Counted from the stretch's first letter, positions 18,928 to 27,773 are shown. The stretch: 64,000 nucleotides of DNA from Helicobacter burdigaliensis (GCF_003670295.1 NZ_QXJG01000002.1:62001-126000), one strand, 5' to 3'. Made by a program: numbers and translations. Notes: generated by a model from the letters alone, not told the origin.

Positions 18928-19789
18928 AACTATTTCTTAAAGAACTATAATCTTTTGGGATAAGACAATCTTGTGTATGAATAAGTTGTGGATATATGCC
19001 TTTTTCATAACCAATTTTAAAAAGATTATCCAAAGCTTTGATTTGTAAAGGGCTTAGAGTTTTAGAATCTTCATTAGCATAAAGGTTTAAATAGTGTTCT
19101 AGCATTTTATCGCTCACTCGCACTAGATTGCGTTCTTGCAGCATTTTAGAAAGTAAAGGCTTGTGTTTGAGTGCTGTTGCAACAGCTTTGGTAAGAATGT
19201 CTTCTAGTTGAATGGCTAAACTTAGAGGGATAGAGCGTAAAATACACATTCCTCCAAGGGGGAGTGGCAACTCCTCTTTGTTTAGCTCACACCAAATATC
19301 CCAAATTTCCCTCTCTACTTCTAAGCTTTCATCAAAATTTAAAATGGATTCATGGATTAAAACCCCTGCATCTACTTCATCTTTTAGGATAGCTTGTTCT
19401 ATTTCTAGAAAATTTTTATAAACAATCCTTGCTTCTGGATAGGCAATTTTGAAAAGTAAAGCATTTGTGGTATGTTCCCCACTTAGAGCAACTTTGAAAT
19501 TCTTTTTAAGATTTTTAGAGCGTTTTTTTACAAGTTTTGGCCCATAGCCATTACCAAAACTAACCCCCGTTCGTAGCAGTGCTTGTTCTTTAAAAAGTAG
19601 CGGATATACACCAAAAGAAATAGCAGAAATATCCAAAAGATTTTCTAATGCCATTTTATTAAGCGTTTGAATATCTAATGCTTGATTTTTAAAGCTAATT
19701 CCCTCGCCAACCCAACCAAAAGCGATTGCATAATACATAAAAATATCATCTGCATCAGGTGAATGTCCTAAATTGATTATTTTTTTCAT
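18926..19789 (-). CDS. mqnD: 1,4-dihydroxy-6-naphthoate synthase (menaquinone, futalosine route)
   Basis: MqnD converts cyclic dehypoxanthinyl futalosine to dihydroxynaphthoate in the futalosine pathway of menaquinone synthesis, the route used by Helicobacter and Campylobacter. The 287-residue product starts MKKIINLGHSPDADDIFMYY; HSPDADD is the form of the MqnD N-terminal motif usual in this phylum. The two-lobed periplasmic-binding-protein-like fold fits the sequence. It is the last gene of the recA-led minus-strand run, 35 bases after the heptosyltransferase gene. Confidence 0.85.
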   Translation of the reverse strand: MKKIINLGHSPDADDIFMYYAIAFGWVGEGISFKNQALDIQTLNKMALENLLDISAISFGVYPLLFKEQALLRTGVSFGNGYGPKLVKKRSKNLKKNFKVALSGEHTTNALLFKIAYPEARIVYKNFLEIEQAILKDEVDAGVLIHESILNFDESLEVEREIWDIWCELNKEELPLPLGGMCILRSIPLSLAIQLEDILTKAVATALKHKPLLSKMLQERNLVRVSDKMLEHYLNLYANEDSKTLSPLQIKALDNLFKIGYEKGIYPQLIHTQDCLIPKDYSSLRNS

Positions 19790-19824
19790 AAATATCTCTT
19801 TGTAGTATTTTTAAAAGATTGTAG

Positions 19825-20838
19825 TTAAAAGTCGCTTATAAGGGATTGAATTTTAGAAATTACAAATTTTGGTTCTAAAGAGAGCATACATTGATGATAG
19901 GATTTATCATTTTTAGAAAGAGGGCAAGCGCGTTTTTTACAAGGCATACAAGCTAGAGGCTTTCCTAAGGTTTTTAAGGAGATGATATGGGCGTTTTTGG
20001 AACCAAAAGGAGAAGTTTCACTATCATTTGTAGGGCCAAAGATAGCAATCATAGGAATATTAAACGCAGCACCTATATGCATAGGACCACTATCATTAGT
20101 GATTAAGAGATTTAGTTTTGAAAAATAAGCTAAGAGGCTTTGAATATCTGTTTTACCACAAAGATTTAAAACTTCTTCTTTAAAATCCAAGAAAGAAAGA
20201 ATTTTTTGTGCAATTTCCTTTTCATTTTCTCCACCAAAAAGCAAGATTTTATATCCTTTTTGATGTAAAAATTCTGCTACTTTAGCAAAATTCTCTTCAC
20301 TCCAGCGTTTAGCACTTCCAAAGGCAGCCCCAGGATTAATCCCAGCAATCTTGTTTGTATTGTCTAAAAGAGGTAAAGGAATATTTGGCTTTTGTAGATA
20401 AAGTTTTGGTGTTAAATCTATATTTGCAAAAGGCTTTACCAGCTTAGCAAAAACCAAAACTTCATGTAAGGCTTTTTCTTTTTTAAAGCTATGAGTTAGC
20501 AAAAAAGAACGCATTTCATTTTTGTAGCCCACACGCACTTTTGCTTGATTGAAGTATAAAAAAAGAGCCGAAAGAAAATTGTTTTGAAAGCTAAAAGATA
20601 AATCACAAGGCGGGAGGGATTTAGCGAGTTTAAAAAGAGAGTAGATTCTACATTTTGCTTGCTTGCTTTTATCTTGTAAGGTTAGGGTGTTTTTGTGGTT
20701 ACTATAAAGCTCACAAGCCACTTTTGAACCTACAAGATAAAATCTAGCATTAGGATAGCTTTGGTAAAGTAGTTCTAATGCATAACTTGCCATGATGGCA
20801 TCTCCTAGCCAGTTAGGAAGACGGACTAAAATATTCAT
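19825..20838 (-). CDS. waaF: Lipopolysaccharide heptosyltransferase II
   Basis: Glycosyltransferase family 9 enzyme that adds heptose to the LPS inner core from ADP-heptose at the cytosolic face of the inner membrane. The 337-residue product has the N-terminal motif RLPNWLGDAIMASYALELL, the INPGAAFGSAKRW donor-binding motif, and NDSGPMHIGAAFNIPMIAIFG. The Cys-rich end (ACMPCKKRACPL) is typical of WaaF. It overlaps aroK by four bases. Confidence 0.88.
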   Translation of the reverse strand: MNILVRLPNWLGDAIMASYALELLYQSYPNARFYLVGSKVACELYSNHKNTLTLQDKSKQAKCRIYSLFKLAKSLPPCDLSFSFQNNFLSALFLYFNQAKVRVGYKNEMRSFLLTHSFKKEKALHEVLVFAKLVKPFANIDLTPKLYLQKPNIPLPLLDNTNKIAGINPGAAFGSAKRWSEENFAKVAEFLHQKGYKILLFGGENEKEIAQKILSFLDFKEEVLNLCGKTDIQSLLAYFSKLNLLITNDSGPMHIGAAFNIPMIAIFGPTNDSETSPFGSKNAHIISLKTLGKPLACMPCKKRACPLSKNDKSYHQCMLSLEPKFVISKIQSLISDF

Positions 20839-21326
20839 AAGGAATTTAAAACTGCTTTGCTTAGATTTTCTAAAGAATCTGTGCCATCTAAAGTGATTTC
20901 AGCACTTTTTTTATAAATCTTTTTGCGTTCTAAATAAAGTTTGTAGGCTTTATCTATATTGCTAAAAAGAGGGCGTTTTTCTATTTCTTTTTGATTCAAT
21001 CTTTTTAGGATTTCTTCAAATTCTAAATCAAGATAAAAAACTTTCCCCATTGTTTTTACATCGCATACAATAGGCATTCCTCCCCCTGTGGCGATGATAC
21101 AATTTTGTATATTTTGAGAGCAAAATTTACAAAATTCTTTTTCTAATTCTCTAAAATATTGTTCGCCTTTTGTGACAAAAATCTCATTAATATTTAGATT
21201 TTCATTATTTTGAATAATCTTATCGCTATCTAGAATCAAGCGTTTGCTTTGCTTGTAGAGGATTTTAGAAAGTGTGCTTTTGCCACTCCCCATAAAGCCT
21301 ATTAGGACGATATTAGTTGAGTTCAA
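20835..21326 (-). CDS. aroK: Shikimate kinase
   Basis: Phosphorylates shikimate in the chorismate pathway, which feeds the pheA product and folate. The 163-residue product has the P-loop GFMGSGKST (10-18), the substrate-binding IATGGGMP motif and the lid arginines in KEIEKRPLF. It overlaps the AMIN-domain gene by 14 bases and waaF by four. Confidence 0.92.
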   Translation of the reverse strand: MNSTNIVLIGFMGSGKSTLSKILYKQSKRLILDSDKIIQNNENLNINEIFVTKGEQYFRELEKEFCKFCSQNIQNCIIATGGGMPIVCDVKTMGKVFYLDLEFEEILKRLNQKEIEKRPLFSNIDKAYKLYLERKKIYKKSAEITLDGTDSLENLSKAVLNSL

Positions 21327-22071
21327 TTTCTAATCCCTCTTTTGTGGTTTTGAGGTTGTAGCTATATTGTCCATCTAGCATTAAGCTAATACGATAAAAG
21401 TCTAAATGGTTTTGCAAAGTCCCTTTTGTAACAATAGGGAGTTTTGTGGTAAATTTACTTTTTTGGGGTAAGCCATTTTTATTTTTAAAATCAAGAATTA
21501 AACGCATAGGAGAAGCTAGAGTAAAATCCCTAAGGAGCTTATATTTTGTTTTGATTTTAATTGTATTTTTATTAATATGCACGGAAAAGTCCTTCCCTAA
21601 AGTAAAATCAACTTTTGGGGGGGTTTGGACTTTGGGTTGCACTTCTTGAGATAAAATCAAAGGAAAATGCCAATCAATATCACCGCTTAATTCTTGTTCA
21701 ATATTTGAAAGAGAACCATCAAGATTTTGATAAGTTAGAGTAATTTTTGTAATCTTTCTTGCAGTGCTTGGAAGTTGTATTTGTGTTTTAGTAAAGAGGC
21801 TAAGTTCGGGTTGGTTGGAGATTAAACCACTTTCTTTTGGGGTGATTAAAGGAGTGAAAGGATTCCTTTCTTTAGAAGCGGTTTCTTGTGAGGCTTCTTT
21901 GGAAGAAGTTGTATTTTGTGTAGAAATTTCAATGGGTGCCATATTTTCAGTAGCAGTTTGCTTTTTGGTTGTATTGTTTTCTAAAACAATGGGTGGAACT
22001 TCAGGTAAAACCTTAGGTTCTACTGCAAATGCTAAAGTAAATAAACTAGTTAAAAGGATACTTTTTTTCAT
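21313..22071 (-). CDS. AMIN-domain periplasmic protein
   Basis: The 252-residue protein has a signal peptide (about residues 1-16), a low-complexity Thr/Glu/Pro linker to about residue 95, and a C-terminal beta-rich domain that resembles AMIN domains (TLASPMRLILDFKNKNGL; TKEGLEIELN). AMIN domains bind peptidoglycan or localise proteins at the septum in other bacteria. It overlaps the FtsB-like gene by four bases, which supports an envelope or division role. No catalytic domain is seen. Confidence 0.65.
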   Translation of the reverse strand: MKKSILLTSLFTLAFAVEPKVLPEVPPIVLENNTTKKQTATENMAPIEISTQNTTSSKEASQETASKERNPFTPLITPKESGLISNQPELSLFTKTQIQLPSTARKITKITLTYQNLDGSLSNIEQELSGDIDWHFPLILSQEVQPKVQTPPKVDFTLGKDFSVHINKNTIKIKTKYKLLRDFTLASPMRLILDFKNKNGLPQKSKFTTKLPIVTKGTLQNHLDFYRISLMLDGQYSYNLKTTKEGLEIELN

Positions 22072-22313
22072 TTTGGCTCCAATCCTTTGAGTTCAAAAAG
22101 TTCTTTTTGCAATCTTGCATTTTCATTCATGAGGCGATTAACTTCTGTTCTTATGGCTTCTTCTTTATTTTTGAGTTTGTAAAGCACACTCAAAGAATTT
22201 TCACCAAACAAAAGATTGCCAAAATAAAGCGCAAGAATGCACACTAATAAAATCAATGTTAAAAAAGGGAGCATTTTATAAAATCCCCCTTTGTTTTGAT
22301 AAATCTTATCCAA
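22068..22313 (-). CDS. FtsB/DivIC-like septum formation initiator
   Basis: Small bitopic protein of 81 residues: a short cytosolic N-terminus, one membrane helix (about 14-35) and a coiled coil (about 45-75, [25 protein letters not shown]). This is the layout of FtsB/DivIC proteins that link FtsQ and FtsL in the divisome. Overlaps eno by eight bases. Family proteins diverge strongly, so the name rests on layout and position. Confidence 0.65.
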   Translation of the reverse strand: MDKIYQNKGGFYKMLPFLTLILLVCILALYFGNLLFGENSLSVLYKLKNKEEAIRTEVNRLMNENARLQKELFELKGLEPK

Positions 22314-23577
22314 AAAGTTTTTTTCCTAGATAGATGGGGTGTGCTAGCTCTTTTTCAATCGCTAAAAGTCTATTGTATTTTGCCATTCTCTCGCTTCTTG
22401 CAGTAGAACCGGTTTTAATTTCTCCTGTATTTAGCGCAACTGCAAAATCAGCGATGAAGCTATCTTCACTCTCTCCACTTCTATGGCTCATAATGCATTT
22501 ATAGTTATTTCTTTGAGCTAGGCGGATAGTTTGCATAGTTTGTGAGATTGTGCCGATTTGGTTAGGTTTAATCAAAACCGCATTTGCAATATTTTTGCTA
22601 ATCCCTTCTTCTAAAATTTTTGCATTCGTTACAAAGAGATCATCGCCTACTAATTGAATCTTGTTCCCAAGTTTTTTTGTGAGCTTAGCCCAGCCTTCCC
22701 AATCATCTTCACTTAGTCCATCTTCGATGGATACAATAGGATATTTGTTGATTAAGTTTTCATAATATTCTATCAACTCTTCACTATTTAGCTTTTTATT
22801 TTCTCCCTTTAGGTGATAGATTCCATTTTCATCTACAAACTCGCTACTAGCGACATCTAAGGCAATTGCAATTTGTTCTCCCTCTTTATATCCTGCTCTT
22901 TTTACTGCTTCTAAGATTACAGCGATAGGTTCTTCGTTATTTTTTAGATTAGGGGCAAATCCACCCTCATCGCCAATGCTTGTAATATGCTTATTTTCAT
23001 TAAGTAGCTTTTTTAGGTGTTGGTATATCTCAGCACTTGCTCTCATAGCCTCACTGAAGCAGTCAAATCCCACAGGCATAATCATATATTCTTGAAAATC
23101 CACGGTATTATCTGCATGGCTTCCACCATTGATGATATTTAACATAGGAGTGGGTAGAGTTAGAGCATTTGCACCACCTAAATAGCGATAAAGCGGGATG
23201 TTTAAGCTTTTGGCTGCCACTCTAGCTAGAGCCATAGAGACGCCTAAAGTCGCATTTGCACCAAGTTTTGAGAAGTTATCTGTCCCATCAAGCTCTATTA
23301 AAAGATTATCAATAGCACTTTGATCATAAGGGCTTAGTCCGATGAGCTCTTCAGCGATTGTGGTATTGACATTTTCCACAGCTTTTAAAACGCCTTTTCC
23401 AAGGTAGCGACTATCTCCATCGCGTAACTCTAAAGCCTCTCTTTTACCAGTGCTTGCACCACTAGGGACAATCGCACTAGCAGAGCTTCCATCGCTTAAT
23501 AAAATAGTTGTTCTGATAGTAGGATTCCCTCTGCTATCTAGGACTTCTTGTGCTTGTATATCATCTATATAATTCAT
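22306..23577 (-). CDS. eno: Enolase
   Basis: Glycolytic and gluconeogenic enzyme interconverting 2-phosphoglycerate and phosphoenolpyruvate. The 423-residue product is full length, with the substrate-binding SHRSGESED, metal-binding [11 protein letters not shown] and GDDLFVTN motifs, and the N-terminal [11 protein letters not shown]. It follows recA after 18 bases, an order also known from Helicobacter pylori. Confidence 0.97.
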   Translation of the reverse strand: MNYIDDIQAQEVLDSRGNPTIRTTILLSDGSSASAIVPSGASTGKREALELRDGDSRYLGKGVLKAVENVNTTIAEELIGLSPYDQSAIDNLLIELDGTDNFSKLGANATLGVSMALARVAAKSLNIPLYRYLGGANALTLPTPMLNIINGGSHADNTVDFQEYMIMPVGFDCFSEAMRASAEIYQHLKKLLNENKHITSIGDEGGFAPNLKNNEEPIAVILEAVKRAGYKEGEQIAIALDVASSEFVDENGIYHLKGENKKLNSEELIEYYENLINKYPIVSIEDGLSEDDWEGWAKLTKKLGNKIQLVGDDLFVTNAKILEEGISKNIANAVLIKPNQIGTISQTMQTIRLAQRNNYKCIMSHRSGESEDSFIADFAVALNTGEIKTGSTARSERMAKYNRLLAIEKELAHPIYLGKKLFG

Positions 23578-23595
23578 TCTTTCTCCTTTGAAATT

Positions 23596-24636
23596 TTATG
23601 CTTCTTGTTCTTCTTCATCTCCACCATTAGATAAATCATCTGTGATAGAGATAGAAGCTTTGATTTTATCTTCAATTTCTTTTGCAATTTCTTTGTTTTC
23701 TTTTAGATAGGCTTTTGCATTTTCTTTGCCTTGTCCGAGCTTTTTATCTCCATAGCTAAGCCATGCACCACTTTTATCTACAATATCTAGCTTCACGCCA
23801 TAGTCAATTAGCTCACCTTCTTTGCTAATCCCTTCGCCAAACATAATATCAAACTCTGCTCCTCTAAAGGGTGGAGCAACTTTATTTTTAACCACTTTAG
23901 CTTTTACGCGGTTACCGATATTTTGTTCGCCCTGTTTTAGGGTGGCTACGCGTCTTACATCAATTCTTACACTTGCATAGAATTTTAGTGCATTACCACC
24001 TGTGGTAGTTTCAGGGCTTCCATATCCCATTACACCTATTTTCATACGGATTTGGTTGATGAAAATTACTGTTGTATTCATTTTGTGAATCACGCCGGTA
24101 ACTTTACGCAAAGCTTGGCTCATAAGTCTTGCTTGAAGCCCTACATGCTGATCGCCCATATCTCCTTCAATCTCGCTTTTTGGAGTGAGTGCTGCAACAG
24201 AGTCAATTACGATTAAATCCACCCCACCACTTCTTGTAAGTGTTTCTAGAATCTCTAAGGCTTGTTCTCCAAAGTCAGGTTGAGAAACAAGTAAATTTTC
24301 TACATCTACCCCAAGTCTTTTAGCGTAGGTTACATCTAGTGCGTGTTCTGCGTCAATAAAAGCACAAATGCCACCATTTTTTTGGCATTCTGCTACAATT
24401 TGTAAGGCTAAAGTTGTCTTACCAGAGCTTTCAGGACCATAAACTTCTATAATTCTCCCTTTTGGGATACCGCCAATCCCTAATGCAATATCTAAGCCCA
24501 AAGAGCCTGTGCTAATCGCATCAATTTTTTCTACGGGCTTATCGCCAAGTCTTATGAGAGCACCTTTACCAAAGGCTTTATCAATTTGTTTGATAGCAAG
24601 CTCAATCGCTTTTTGCTTATTTTCATCTAGTGCCAT
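23596..24636 (-). CDS. recA: Recombinase RecA
   Basis: DNA strand-exchange and SOS coprotease protein. The 346-residue product has Walker A GPESSGKT (67-74), Walker B LIVIDS, and the conserved loop [19 protein letters not shown]. The C-terminus is acidic (GGDEEEQEA), as usual. No LexA box is recognised upstream. First gene of the run recA-eno-FtsB-like-AMIN-aroK-waaF-mqnD. Confidence 0.98.
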   Translation of the reverse strand: MALDENKQKAIELAIKQIDKAFGKGALIRLGDKPVEKIDAISTGSLGLDIALGIGGIPKGRIIEVYGPESSGKTTLALQIVAECQKNGGICAFIDAEHALDVTYAKRLGVDVENLLVSQPDFGEQALEILETLTRSGGVDLIVIDSVAALTPKSEIEGDMGDQHVGLQARLMSQALRKVTGVIHKMNTTVIFINQIRMKIGVMGYGSPETTTGGNALKFYASVRIDVRRVATLKQGEQNIGNRVKAKVVKNKVAPPFRGAEFDIMFGEGISKEGELIDYGVKLDIVDKSGAWLSYGDKKLGQGKENAKAYLKENKEIAKEIEDKIKASISITDDLSNGGDEEEQEA

Positions 24637-24711
24637 CTATTCTCCATATTTTGTGGGTTGTTATTGCAAGATTTGATGAAGCAAATCAAGGCAAACTAAA
24701 ATAAAAGCTTT

Positions 24712-24717
24712 ATTCTA
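24712..24717 (-). promoter_or_regulatory. -10 box for recA
   Basis: On the minus strand TAGAAT lies 75 bases before the recA start. No matching -35 or SOS operator was seen. Confidence 0.4.
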
Positions 24718-24826
24718 ACAAAAAAACAATAAAATTAGCGTAATTTTTTAGATTTTGGCTTTCAAAATAATTTTTTAAAAATTTATAAATAAAAAATAAT
24801 AAATTAAAATTTAAAAAATTTCATAA

Positions 24827-24832
24827 TATAAT
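24827..24832 (+). promoter_or_regulatory. Upstream -10 box of the G-tract ORF
   Basis: A perfect TATAAT, 88 bases before the ATG at 24921. A second TATAAT lies at 24868-24873, inside an inverted repeat. If this upstream one is used, the inverted repeat is transcribed as a leader hairpin. Confidence 0.4.
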
Positions 24833-24855
24833 TCCAAAATCAAAATTAAGTATCC

Positions 24856-24884
24856 TTTATGTAAATTTATAATATTTACATAAA
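24856..24884 (+). promoter_or_regulatory. 11-bp dyad enclosing a -10 box
   Basis: TTTATGTAAAT (24856-24866) and ATTTACATAAA (24874-24884) are perfect inverted repeats separated by seven bases. The second TATAAT (24868-24873) lies in the spacer. A dimeric repressor bound here would block the promoter. Alternatively it is an mRNA hairpin made from the upstream -10 at 24827. Confidence 0.5.
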
Positions 24885-24920
24885 TTTTTAAATTAGATTT
24901 CATTTTATTAAGGAGGTTTT

Positions 24921-25283
24921 ATGTATTTTTTAAATCTTAATACCTCTTCTCCTAAAATACTGCGGGGGGGGGGGCATTCTAGCTCTTTATTAACCCCTTC
25001 TTCTACTTTTTATCCCTATACACATACAAATCTTACAAATAAACTTTTATTTAAAACTAAAACAAACGCTATAAATAAATACAAACTCCTTGTCTTATTT
25101 TTGTTGTTGCAAGGAGTTAAGCAGAAGCATACAAGAGAAGCATTATCCACAAGCAAAGTGAAGTACAAATCTATTCTTTTGTTTTGCAGGGTTATTTCTA
25201 TCATTGCGAGCAAATATACAATATTTGCGTGGCATACAAGCAAGGCAGAGTGCAAATCTGAAAAGAATAACCAAAAATTTTAA
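24921..25283 (+). pseudogene. Truncated ORF with G11 tract; probable remnant of a phase-variable surface protein
   Basis: A very strong ribosome binding site (AAGGAGG, 24910-24916) precedes ATG 24921. The ORF runs 120 codons with a G11 tract (24964-24974) at codons 15-18. One G more or one less gives a stop within a few codons, so 11 is the open setting. Around residues 53-65 the protein has a basic-then-hydrophobic segment (NKYKLLVLFLLLQG) that looks like a signal peptide behind an N-terminal extension, a layout I associate with large autotransporter-type proteins. After it the frame runs into repeat-like sequence with no recognisable domain. I read it as the 5' end of a lost gene; a short real gene is the alternative. 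Confidence 0.5.
24964..24974 (+). repeat. Homopolymeric G11 tract
   Basis: Eleven consecutive Gs, 43 bases inside an ORF, in an AT-rich region where the next longest G run in the window is about six. Tracts of this length slip readily in Campylobacter and Helicobacter and act as on/off switches. Confidence 0.95.
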
Positions 25284-25450
25284 ACTATCTCCAAAGAAAC
25301 AATCTACAATTTTTATTTGTGGCGGTGTGATTCCATTAGTGTGTAAGCAATCTTTCAAAAGGCTACTCCTAAATCGCTTTTTATATAAAGTTTTTTCGCT
25401 CTCTGTCATTGCAAGCAGTGCTTGCACTGTGTTTTGCTTCTTGTAGTAAT

Positions 25451-25470
25451 AAGTGAGTATCTCACTTTTT
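25451..25470 (+). terminator. Possible terminator after the G-tract ORF
   Basis: AAGTGAG (25451-25457) pairs with CTCACTT (25461-25467) around TAT, and the T run continues to 25470. It lies 168 bases after the current stop of the truncated ORF. Confidence 0.45.
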
Positions 25471-25607
25471 AAAAAAATCATAATTAATATTTTAAACTTT
25501 GTTTTGTTAAGTAGTCGCTATATTTTCATCGTTTTAAGCTTGTTTTATTGTCTTTTAAAGATACAAAAAGGAATTAATAATAATTTTTGTAATTTCACTA
25601 AAAGCTC

Positions 25608-25664
25608 TTGTTTTAGTTTCAAAGAGAAACTAAAACAAACACATAATATAAATTTAATGTGTTT
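25608..25664. repeat. 13-bp hairpin followed by an 8-bp inverted repeat
   Basis: TTGTTTTAGTTTC (25608-25620) and GAAACTAAAACAA (25626-25638) are perfect inverted repeats with the loop AAAGA. Immediately after, AAACACAT (25637-25644) pairs with ATGTGTTT (25657-25664). There is no T run after either, so a plain terminator is unlikely. Confidence 0.6.
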
Positions 25665-26052
25665 CTAGTTAAACCCCATTTAACTTAGACTTAAAGCAGT
25701 ATTTTATTGAGAATACACAAAAATTCTTTAAAAGGTCTTTTATTTTGCCTTTTGAGGATAATCAAATTTATTTTCTATTAACTAAAAATCAAAATTCTTT
25801 TGTAAAATTTTAGATTGCTACGATTTGTTTTCATAAATCTTGCAATGATTAGGTAGAGGGCATTTGATTGCTCTTTTTAGATTTGTGCTGTACTTTGCTT
25901 GTAAGGCAATGCTTTGTTTGCGGTGAAGCTTTACTGCTTTTTGTAAAAAACTTTCAAGAGCTTTCAGGTTCTATTGCCACTACCAAAATTTAATTTTTTG
26001 CTTTTTGGGATTTTGCAGTCTTGAAATCATACAGCTATTTAAATAGGTTAAT

Positions 26053-26071
26053 TTAAGGCTTGAAGCCTTAA
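26053..26071 (-). terminator. Hairpin at the end of the oxidoreductase gene
   Basis: TTAAGGCT and AGCCTTAA form a perfect 8-bp stem with a 3-base loop. On the minus strand the stop codon of the oxidoreductase gene (26068-26070) lies in the first arm. The T run after the stem is weak (TTAAATTAACC), so termination efficiency is unsure. Confidence 0.45.
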
Positions 26072-27027
26072 GAAAGTTTAGAGTTTATCTCTTGGACAAT
26101 GTGGAATCCATGATTTAATGCAGCAGCAATCGAGCCTCCATTTTTATATAAAATATCTCCAGCGATATAAATTTTTTCTACAGAGCTTTGGTGGTTTTCA
26201 TCAATCTTTGGCACACCATTTTCATCAAGTTCTAAGCCACATTTTTTAAGAAAATCTATGGGCGCCATTCCGCCAATTGCGTAAATAATTCTATCAAAGA
26301 CGCTTGAGCTACCATCAGTAAAATTAACCTTAGGTTTGCCATTTTCATCTTCTAAGCTTTCAATATCTATGCCCAGTTTTGGAGTAATTTTGCCAGAATT
26401 GATACAATTTTGTAGGTTTTCTTTGTTGATTTGATTGATTCTTGAAAACTCATTGCGGCGGTAGTTTAGTGTAAGAGGATTGCTTTCGCTTAAAACACAA
26501 GCATATTCCACAGCAGAGTTTCCGCCCCCTACGACTAAAATGTGTTCATTAGGTAAAACACTATTAGGATTAAAATTAACTAAAGAGCGGATAGAAGAGG
26601 GGATGGGGTAGGAAGGTTTATTAGGTTGTCCCATTTTGCCAATAGAAATAATAATAAATCTTGCTTTAATTTCCGTATTGTTTGTCGTGTGGATTACAAA
26701 GAGATCTCCTTCTTTTTGTATAGATTCTACTTCTGTTTGGAATTTCGCTTCAAAATAATTTTTTTGAATAATCTCATCAAAAAGATCTAAAGTGCTTTCT
26801 TTTGTGCCATCGCAAAAATAGATATTGCCATTTAGCTCTATTTTTTGCCCTTTGTAGTCTTTATCTACGCGTTTGTTGTCTTTGTAGAATTTTCTAATTG
26901 TGGTGGAATGTCCCTCACCTTTTTCAAATAAAATCACATCTTTAATGCCTAAAATAACAGATTCTACCGCAGAAGCAATGCCTCCAGGTCCTCCTCCAAT
27001 GATTGCGATATTATAAATTTTACTCAT
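26068..27027 (-). CDS. FAD-dependent pyridine nucleotide oxidoreductase, YpdA-like
   Basis: The 319-residue protein has an N-terminal FAD-binding motif (IIGGGPGGIASA), a second Rossmann motif for NAD(P)H (VVGGGNSAVEYA) and a C-terminal FAD motif (IYIAGDILYKNGGSIAAAL). The CxxC redox pair of thioredoxin reductase is missing, as in the YpdA-type enzymes. The substrate in this group is not known to me. Overlaps ccoS by four bases, which links it to respiration or redox maintenance. Confidence 0.75.
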   Translation of the reverse strand: MSKIYNIAIIGGGPGGIASAVESVILGIKDVILFEKGEGHSTTIRKFYKDNKRVDKDYKGQKIELNGNIYFCDGTKESTLDLFDEIIQKNYFEAKFQTEVESIQKEGDLFVIHTTNNTEIKARFIIISIGKMGQPNKPSYPIPSSIRSLVNFNPNSVLPNEHILVVGGGNSAVEYACVLSESNPLTLNYRRNEFSRINQINKENLQNCINSGKITPKLGIDIESLEDENGKPKVNFTDGSSSVFDRIIYAIGGMAPIDFLKKCGLELDENGVPKIDENHQSSVEKIYIAGDILYKNGGSIAAALNHGFHIVQEINSKLS

Positions 27028-27221
27028 TTTGTATCCTTTTTATTAGGTTTTGTATTTGCAGCATGTTGTAAATCTTCAGGAGAGTCAAATAAAACACCTT
27101 GCATCATCTTTTTTTCATCATCAAATTGACCATTTTTTAGTCCCCATACAAATGCAATAAGTCCTAAAAGTCCGATAATGATAGAGGTGGCAAGCATAAT
27201 AGCTACCATAGTGGTATTCAT
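27024..27221 (-). CDS. ccoS: cbb3-type cytochrome oxidase assembly protein CcoS
   Basis: A 65-residue inner-membrane protein with one helix (about residues 5-27) followed by FVWGLKNGQFDDEKKMMQGVLFD, the CcoS signature (W-x-x-x-x-G-Q-F-D-D). CcoS is needed for cofactor insertion into cbb3 oxidase. The cbb3 structural genes are not in this window. Nine bases after maf. Confidence 0.9.
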   Translation of the reverse strand: MNTTMVAIMLATSIIIGLLGLIAFVWGLKNGQFDDEKKMMQGVLFDSPEDLQHAANTKPNKKDTK

Positions 27222-27230
27222 TTTTACTCC

Positions 27231-27773
27231 TTAAAGAAAAGTTTTTAGAACTTCAATGTTCAAACCTAAAGCATTAGTGCTTGAGCCTATCTGCTTTTTA
27301 ACATAGCGAGAATGGAAGCCCTCACACATAATGCAACCTGCTTTATTTTGCCAAAGATTGCTTGAAAGATAATCTTCTAAATCTTTGTCTTGAAATTTTT
27401 CAAATTCATAGTAAGTTGCACTAATGTCAATAAAAAATTTACTTTGCGAGTGATAAATCATACAAGTTAGAATACTAAGGCAGTTGCCACTTTGGGCGTT
27501 TAAAAACTCTCTTGCCTCGCTTAGATTTTTTGCTTTTCTTTGTAGGTTTCCCTCCATCATTACCACGCTATCTGCTATTAAAAGAGGTAAAGAAAGTCCA
27601 TAGACTTCTTTAGCGTTTTGGTGTTTTCCTAAGGTTGCATAATAAACAAAATCTTTGGGATTATCCGTTTTTATGCTTTCTTCATCAAAAGAATTATCGC
27701 ATTGGATAAAAGGTATATTATGTGCCCTTAAAAGAGAACTTCTTATTTTAGAAGCAGAACATAATCTAAGCAT
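27231..27773 (-). CDS. Maf-family nucleotide pyrophosphatase
   Basis: Maf proteins hydrolyse non-canonical or modified nucleoside triphosphates. The 180-residue product starts MLRLCSASKIRSSLLRAHNIPF, matching the family L-x-S-x-S-x-x-R motif, and has LLIADSVVMMEGN (usual core D-T-V-V) and IGSSTNALGLNIE near the end. The first gene of the three-gene minus-strand run maf-ccoS-oxidoreductase. Confidence 0.85.
   Translation of the reverse strand: MLRLCSASKIRSSLLRAHNIPFIQCDNSFDEESIKTDNPKDFVYYATLGKHQNAKEVYGLSLPLLIADSVVMMEGNLQRKAKNLSEAREFLNAQSGNCLSILTCMIYHSQSKFFIDISATYYEFEKFQDKDLEDYLSSNLWQNKAGCIMCEGFHSRYVKKQIGSSTNALGLNIEVLKTFL

Larger units (their letters stand above)
25130..26060. other. Decayed repeat-rich non-coding island
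   Basis: No credible gene is seen after the truncated ORF. The stretch holds degenerate relatives of the repeat found at 63.4 and 63.7 kb: ATTGCGAG then GCAAATA/TATTTGC (25210-25228); GTCATTGCAAGCAGTGCTTGC (hairpin 25411-25425); AATCTGAAAAGAATAACC near 25255; and on the minus strand AATCTAAAAAGAGCAATC near 25865-25883. It also holds the two hairpins listed separately. It looks like a graveyard of REP-like elements between the recA and oxidoreductase operons. Confidence 0.5.

Noticed and set aside
25016-25481. Minus-strand ORFs opposite the G-tract remnant
   Set aside because: Composed of the repeat-like sequence, without ribosome binding sites or domains.
25453-25668. 71-codon plus-strand ORF in the non-coding island
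   Set aside because: GTG start within a terminator-like stem, no ribosome binding site, low-complexity hydrophobic content, and it runs through a perfect 13-bp hairpin.
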